Part shown: positions 59,461 through 64,000 of the stretch, one piece after another
Position numbering within the stretch: position 1 is the stretch's first letter
How the letters are laid out: each line of letters opens with the position of its first letter
Position numbers and translations under genes: made by a program
Notes under the pieces: model-generated
Told to the model about the DNA's origin: nothing
What the model saw: the letters and a program-made list of their open reading frames with translations, nothing else
The model's database searches: none
Assembly (NCBI GenBank): GCA_018350325.1
Contig: JAEVLN010000001.1
Span: 2,407,501-2,471,500 of the forward strand
Direction: 5' to 3'
Source: Globodera rostochiensis
Taxonomy: Eukaryota; Nematoda; Chromadorea; Rhabditida; Heteroderidae
DNA length: 64,000 nucleotides

Positions 59461-62400
59461 TCACATTGCCCTGGACATGGCGCCCAGTGTGTTGAGCTGC
59501 TCCACGAACTGTTTTGGGCTGACCATCTCCGTGCATCCGTAGGTGCACCGTTGAAGCCCACGAGCCTTAGCCCATTCCTGCACATTCTGGTACTCCACGT
59601 AGTTGCCACCACCGATCACGAACACAATTACATCAGCAGCTGCATGGGTTGGACGAACACTGAAGAGATGATGTGGAATTCGAGGAATAAAATTTCCACG
59701 AAAAAAGTTGTCTTATATACATCCAGAACTTGTAGTAAAGGTCCATCCACCCGGCTAGGCTCGAGCGTTTGAGTCAAAATTTGAAGAAAAAAAAAACTTT
59801 AAAATGATTGCATACAACCTCCGTGCCCCTGGATGATGCTCTTACACAGGCATCCCAGGTTTCAATAGAATTTCTGGTCAAATAGAGATAATGAATGGGC
59901 CTTCAACATTTCAACCACAAATTCCATGACATAAGACTTACTCTCTGTTCGCGGCAGAGCCCTGCAAAAGCTTTGGGTCAAACAGTCGAAACTGGTCGGG
60001 GTCAAAGTCAGACGACCCGCCCGTAATGCCGACCACGCCAACGCCCGACTTCACATCGGTGGTCAGCTGTTCAACCACCTGAACATGGCAAATTTCGCCA
60101 AAAATCAAACACCAAACAACACCTTGGTCAGTGGCAAATTGTGCTTTTTGGGCACCAAATTTTTGACGCCCTCCATGACAAAGCGCGAGGAATGGCTGAG
60201 CAGTTTGGAGAACATGCTGACCGTCTTGGTGCCGGCTCCCTGGTGCAGTTCGGCCTCGCCTCCCAAATTGGCAAATGATCTGGAGAAAATTGGTCGGATT
60301 TGTGTCAAAATTTTGGTTGTAGATGATCTTCCATCAAATTTACCTGAGCTGTCGCACAAAATGCAAAGCATCTGAAATGACTGCACGCTCCTCGATGAAC
60401 GCCTGAAGTTCACGTTGTTCAGCCTTAAATTTAGTTAAGTGTTAAATGCGTGAATATTTTGACTTTTTTTATGTTAAAAATCAAATTTATGTAATTCGAA
60501 CACCGTTTTTATCAGTAAATAACACAACACACCGACGACATGCTGCGGGAACAAGCAGCGATCAGAATGAGTCGCATTATGTCCTCTTTGTCCGGACAGT
60601 CGCGCAATGTTTCGACGATGGGAATTTCTGAAACAAAACGAAAAATGTCCAATTGATTTCAAAAGTCCAATGTCTTTTTATCGTTAAAATATTTTATTAA
60701 ATTTTTAAAATCGGTTTTTATTGCAAAATCTTTCCCCACAATTGTCCTCCACCGCTCCGTTCAACAAACCTTGGCCCGTCAGCAGTTTCTCCTCCGTCTC
60801 GAAGAGTACGTCCAACTTGCGCGTTTTGATATTGTCCAGCAATGCCGTCGCCACATTCGTGTGCAAATCGATCAGTCGCTTCTTCTCCAGCAGCTCGGGC
60901 AGACTGCCGACCGCCGTGGAAAGTTTCGCCGTCGCAGCGGTGCCAAAAATGTCGACCATCTCAGTCGTTTCGCCATCAGTGAGGCCCATCGAATCCTTTT
61001 TTGTTTGTTTGTAAGAATTTTGGATTAAACTTTTTAGTAAATTTCATTTTTCTACCCCCCACCTTGAGCCGTTTGATTTCGTCCTCGTCGCGCCGGTACG
61101 CCTCCAAATTCTCCTGGATAGCCTCGGCAACCAACGGAAATGGGCTGCCCTTGTAGTTGGTCCACAGTTTGTCGTCAGTGCTAAATTCGTAGTCCTTCGG
61201 TCGTCCATTTTTGTCCTTCATGCGCACTCTGTTCAATTCCATGTCCTGCAAATGGAATTGAAGGGTTTTAAACACATGTCGAAGGCTTTTATACACATTA
61301 AATTAACACAAGAATTGAGGCAAATTTAGCATTTGGCTTTGGCGTTATGTCATACAAAAAAAGTTACAACAGAAGTCTTATTGGCAACATTCGAACACAA
61401 GATTTTTTTGATTAAACGAACCAATTTCTCTAATTTTTTCATAACAATCTAAACATTATTGTCTATCATTTTTGAAATACAATTTTTTCGAATTAAAGCT
61501 AACAAAGTCGCTATTCCCAAATTTAAAAATGCAACATTTAATCGATAGTGCTAGACCCTCTGAGCAGTAAAAGAAAATTCCTCACCAACCAAAATATCCG
61601 CAATCATGGCCTGGTATGTCCACGTGTGGTGCATCATCGTGGACAAATCAATGGCCCGGTCGGCGATGACCAACACGGGACGATGGATGCTCAGATGGCC
61701 GGCCCGGATGTTCTCCTGGACGAACAAATTGTTGCGCGCGTCGCGAAGGTTGTCCCGAATTTTTTGGTCGAGTTTCTGCAAAAATATCGCTACAAACCGT
61801 TGGTGGTGTAAGACAGGGAGAGAAGAGCTTAATTGTCCCCGTCACCAAAATTAAAATTTTTGTACAAAAAAATCGATAATCGCCAAACGATCGATAAATT
61901 TCAAAAAAAAAAAAATTCCTGGCGGCGTCATTCAGCACAATGAACCGCCTCAAAAGCTTATTAAAACCATCTTATTTTACATTGAAAACATTTGATTTTT
62001 TTTTAATTTTTGGGGGCTCTATGCCCATCAGCCCGACCTCGGCCACTCTCTCCGCCGCGTTGTTTTTTGGGCATTTGATCACCGGCACAACGCCAAGCGC
62101 CACGCACACGGCGAACAAACCGTTGGCAATGTCAGCGACCAATGCATCGATTTGAGCGGCGGTAGTCGATGGGTTATTGATTGCTAAAATGTTAAAGCAA
62201 AATTGGAAAATTCAAAAAAAAATCTGTGTGTTACCATAAAAAGAGATTGGACTACTTTTTGTGTACCGGCTGAGCATGAACAGATCATCTTCAAGTGAAA
62301 TGAAGGACAAGAACTGATCGGTCAACTTAAAAATGGGTAAAATTGGAAAAAGCATTTTATAATTGACACAAATTTTTAAAACTCTGAAAAATAAAATTTT

Positions 62401-63284
62401 AACAAGCCAAATTGTGTCCCTATTCAACGTTATTAACCTTTTGCACGTGTTGCATTGTTCCGCCAGCGACAGCACTTGACGCCAATTCCTCAAGCAAAGG
62501 ACGCGGGATTGGCCCGGTCATGTTCAGGTAGAAGCTGTCGTACATGGCACGCTTCAAATCAGCACAAATTATTTGCACATTTTGCTCGGTCGGCGACACA
62601 AAGTAAACGGCTGGCACATCCGGCAGAATTTCACGCTGAGAGTCGAGCAACCTGAGCAAAATAAAATAAAATTTAAATAAAAAACAGCAAAAGATAAGAT
62701 CCAGAGACAGTTACAGAAAAAATAGACTTAGACTCCAAAGTAGGCCATAGTATAGAAACACAAAAAAATGTGACGTACAAAAAATTATCTTGCCTAAAAT
62801 GCCCGAATCAAATTTTCAAAAAAAAAAAAAAATCTCGACTTTTCTTACTAGAGACCGGAATTTTGAAAAACCCGAGACCGAGATCGAGATTTGGGGATGG
62901 GCCGAGATCGAGATTTGTCTCGAAATTCCGAGTCCAGGTCTCGGAGTTTTCGACAAATTTTCGAGATTCAAGACCTGGACTCTCGGAAAATCTCGATCTC
63001 GCCGATCTCTATTTCTTACAAGTGCAGCGTGATGCCAAGCTCGCGCAGTTGTTTCACACTGAGCAAAGGCGAAATGATGTCTTGCGCAAAGCGGTCAAAG
63101 ATCAGCAGTTTCCATTCCGGTTCAACCGCCAAGGAAACGTTGATGGGCTGGTTGAGGTTCAGCACCTGCTTAAGCGCGGCTGTGAAAAGACGGAAAATAA
63201 AAATTTAAAAAAAAACAAAAAAGGCAAACCTGTCTGTCTTGTCCTGAGACTTTCAATATAGCTCTGATTGTGAGACGTAATCAT
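59461..63284 (-). CDS. SLY1/SCFD1, Sec1/Munc18-family protein of ER-Golgi transport
   Basis: SM protein that binds the ER/Golgi syntaxin-5 SNARE and promotes fusion. It starts MITSHNQSYIESLRTRQT and joins to AALKQVLNLNQPINVSLAVE, PEWKLLIFDRFAQDIISPLL, SVKQLRELGITLHL; LPDVPAVYFVSPTEQNVQII, YDSFYLNMTGPIPRPLLEEL; DQFLSFISLEDDLFMLSRY; AINNPSTTAAQIDALVADIA, GLFAVCVALGVVPVIKCPK; KLDQKIRDNLRDARNNLFVQ, RPVLVIADRAIDLSTMMHHT; KGSPFPLVAEAIQENLEAYR; SSLPELLEKKRLIDLHTNVA-type exon with KTRKLDVLFETEEKLL; IVETLRDCPDKEDIMRLILI; SRFVMEGVKNLVPKKHNLPL; and DVIVFVIGGGNYVEYQNVQE with RCTYGCTEMVSPKQFVEQLN. These match the human protein block by block. The first intron contains a TAGAG MITE. The length of about 630 residues is normal. 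Confidence 0.93.
62849..63011. mobile_element. TAGAG-type palindromic MITE, copy 5 (163 bp)
   Basis: Ends TAGAGACCGG and CCGATCTCTA are inverted repeats with one mismatch. It is flanked by a perfect 8-bp direct repeat TTTCTTAC (62841-62848 and 63012-63019). The interior is iterated GAGATCGAGAT/TCTCGA words with a second nested palindrome. It lies in a SLY1 intron. Confidence 0.9.
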
Positions 63285-63771
63285 ACTATAATAAGGAAAC
63301 TTTATCCGCTAAAAGTGCCAACAGCGTACCGCGCAGGAATTTCGGCAATAAGTCAAGAAAAAGGTTTTTATCGTAAATTTTTTGTAACCCTCAACTTCAA
63401 AATTGCCTTTACACAAATATAAATCAAAGAAAATGCATCTTTTTTTTAATTTTGAGAATGTTCCAACTAATCATTAGGTAAATCAATAAAATTGACAACT
63501 TCAGAAAGTCAATATTTGTGATCAAACGAAGGCTAACCGAGTCGTTTTTTGTTAAAAAAGTTGCAGCCTAAAATGCCTGAAATTCGTGCCAACCTTGCGC
63601 AAAAACAATGGTGGTCTTGAAGTCCTGGTTCTTCTGGTTTTCAGGAGTTTTGCCGATTTTTTGTGGGTTTTTGGAAAATAAATCAAAAATTTTAAAACTT
63701 ACAAATTTGAATATTTATTTGGCATAGTGTTGCTAAAAAAACAACAAACTTTTTTAGATTTTGACAATTTC
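63285..63771. other. Intergenic upstream of SLY1
   Basis: AT-rich. A short open stretch on the minus strand near 63600-63650 is bounded by TTTTCAG-like and GT-like sequences but is not assignable. Nothing else is seen. Confidence 0.45.
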
Positions 63772-63847
63772 TTAACAACAAATTGTCAATTTTTCTAAAA
63801 ATTCGGCGGCTTCTATCGGCACTGCGGCCTCTCCCATTCCTAATAAG
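63772..63847 (-). CDS. Possible terminal exon of a gene entering from the right edge
   Basis: After a TGCAG acceptor at 63848-63850 the minus strand encodes LLGMGEAAVPIEAAEFLEKL and a short tail, with a TAA stop at 63772-63774. A GTGACG that could be a donor lies at the very edge (63990-63994). Too little is present to name a family. Confidence 0.22.
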
Positions 63848-64000
63848 CTGCATTTCAAAAGGCGAGCGCCAAAATTCAGCCAAATTCCTTGGAATTTTGG
63901 TTGCAAATTCCGTAGCAAAAATAGACACAATTTTTAATGAATAAATGTCAAATTTGCTGCTTTTTAGTGCTCAATCGCGCTTTTTTAGCGTCACCTGGAT

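Overview
The window is nematode nuclear DNA. Genes are split by many very short introns (34 to 60 nt is common), some introns use GC-AG ends, and the genes recognised are animal housekeeping genes. One gene carries a SPRY domain of the type amplified in cyst nematodes (Globodera/Heterodera, the SPRYSEC/RBP-1 group), next to a repeated F-box-like family. I infer a plant-parasitic cyst nematode or close relative; no species can be named from the sequence alone. Layout, left to right: ERdj5/DNAJC10 (1.7-6.8 kb, +); a sushi-repeat secreted protein (7.6-11.1 kb, -); a small Gly/Met/Pro-rich gene (11.6-12.0 kb, -); an unrecognised secreted protein (13.4-14.2 kb, -); 14-3-3 (14.7-15.7 kb, -); F-box-like copy A, split by a 1.9 kb insertion that contains a 1,032-nt pure G run (16.2-19.4 kb, +); ferritin heavy chain (20.3-21.0 kb, +); a zyxin-family LIM protein with a 3 kb first intron (21.8-32.3 kb, -); CLN3/battenin (33.1-36.6 kb, +); mitochondrial ClpP (38.4-40.4 kb, -); TTC36 (40.7-41.9 kb, +); malic enzyme (42.3-45.6 kb, -); VPS4 (46.2-51.2 kb, +) with a 7TM receptor gene nested antisense in an intron (47.8-49.0 kb, -); a three-PAN-domain secreted protein (52.0-55.3 kb, +); F-box-like copy B (55.8-57.1 kb, +); a SPRY gene sitting between the promoter block and the 3' end of a third F-box-like copy (57.5-58.8 kb, +); SLY1/SCFD1 (59.5-63.3 kb, -); and a possible terminal exon of a further gene at the right edge. 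The genes are not one pathway. Several serve the secretory and endolysosomal system (ERdj5, SLY1, VPS4, CLN3) and others central metabolism or mitochondria (malic enzyme, ClpP), but they are interleaved on both strands with no sign of an operon. The most unusual content is between and around the genes: a five-copy family of short palindromic elements with TAGAG termini and 8-bp target-site duplications, a 541-bp foldback element with its empty site preserved next to it, two hAT-type MITEs inside VPS4 introns, very frequent poly(G)/poly(C) runs, and the apparent replacement of an F-box-like gene body by a SPRY gene that kept the F-box family's flanking DNA.
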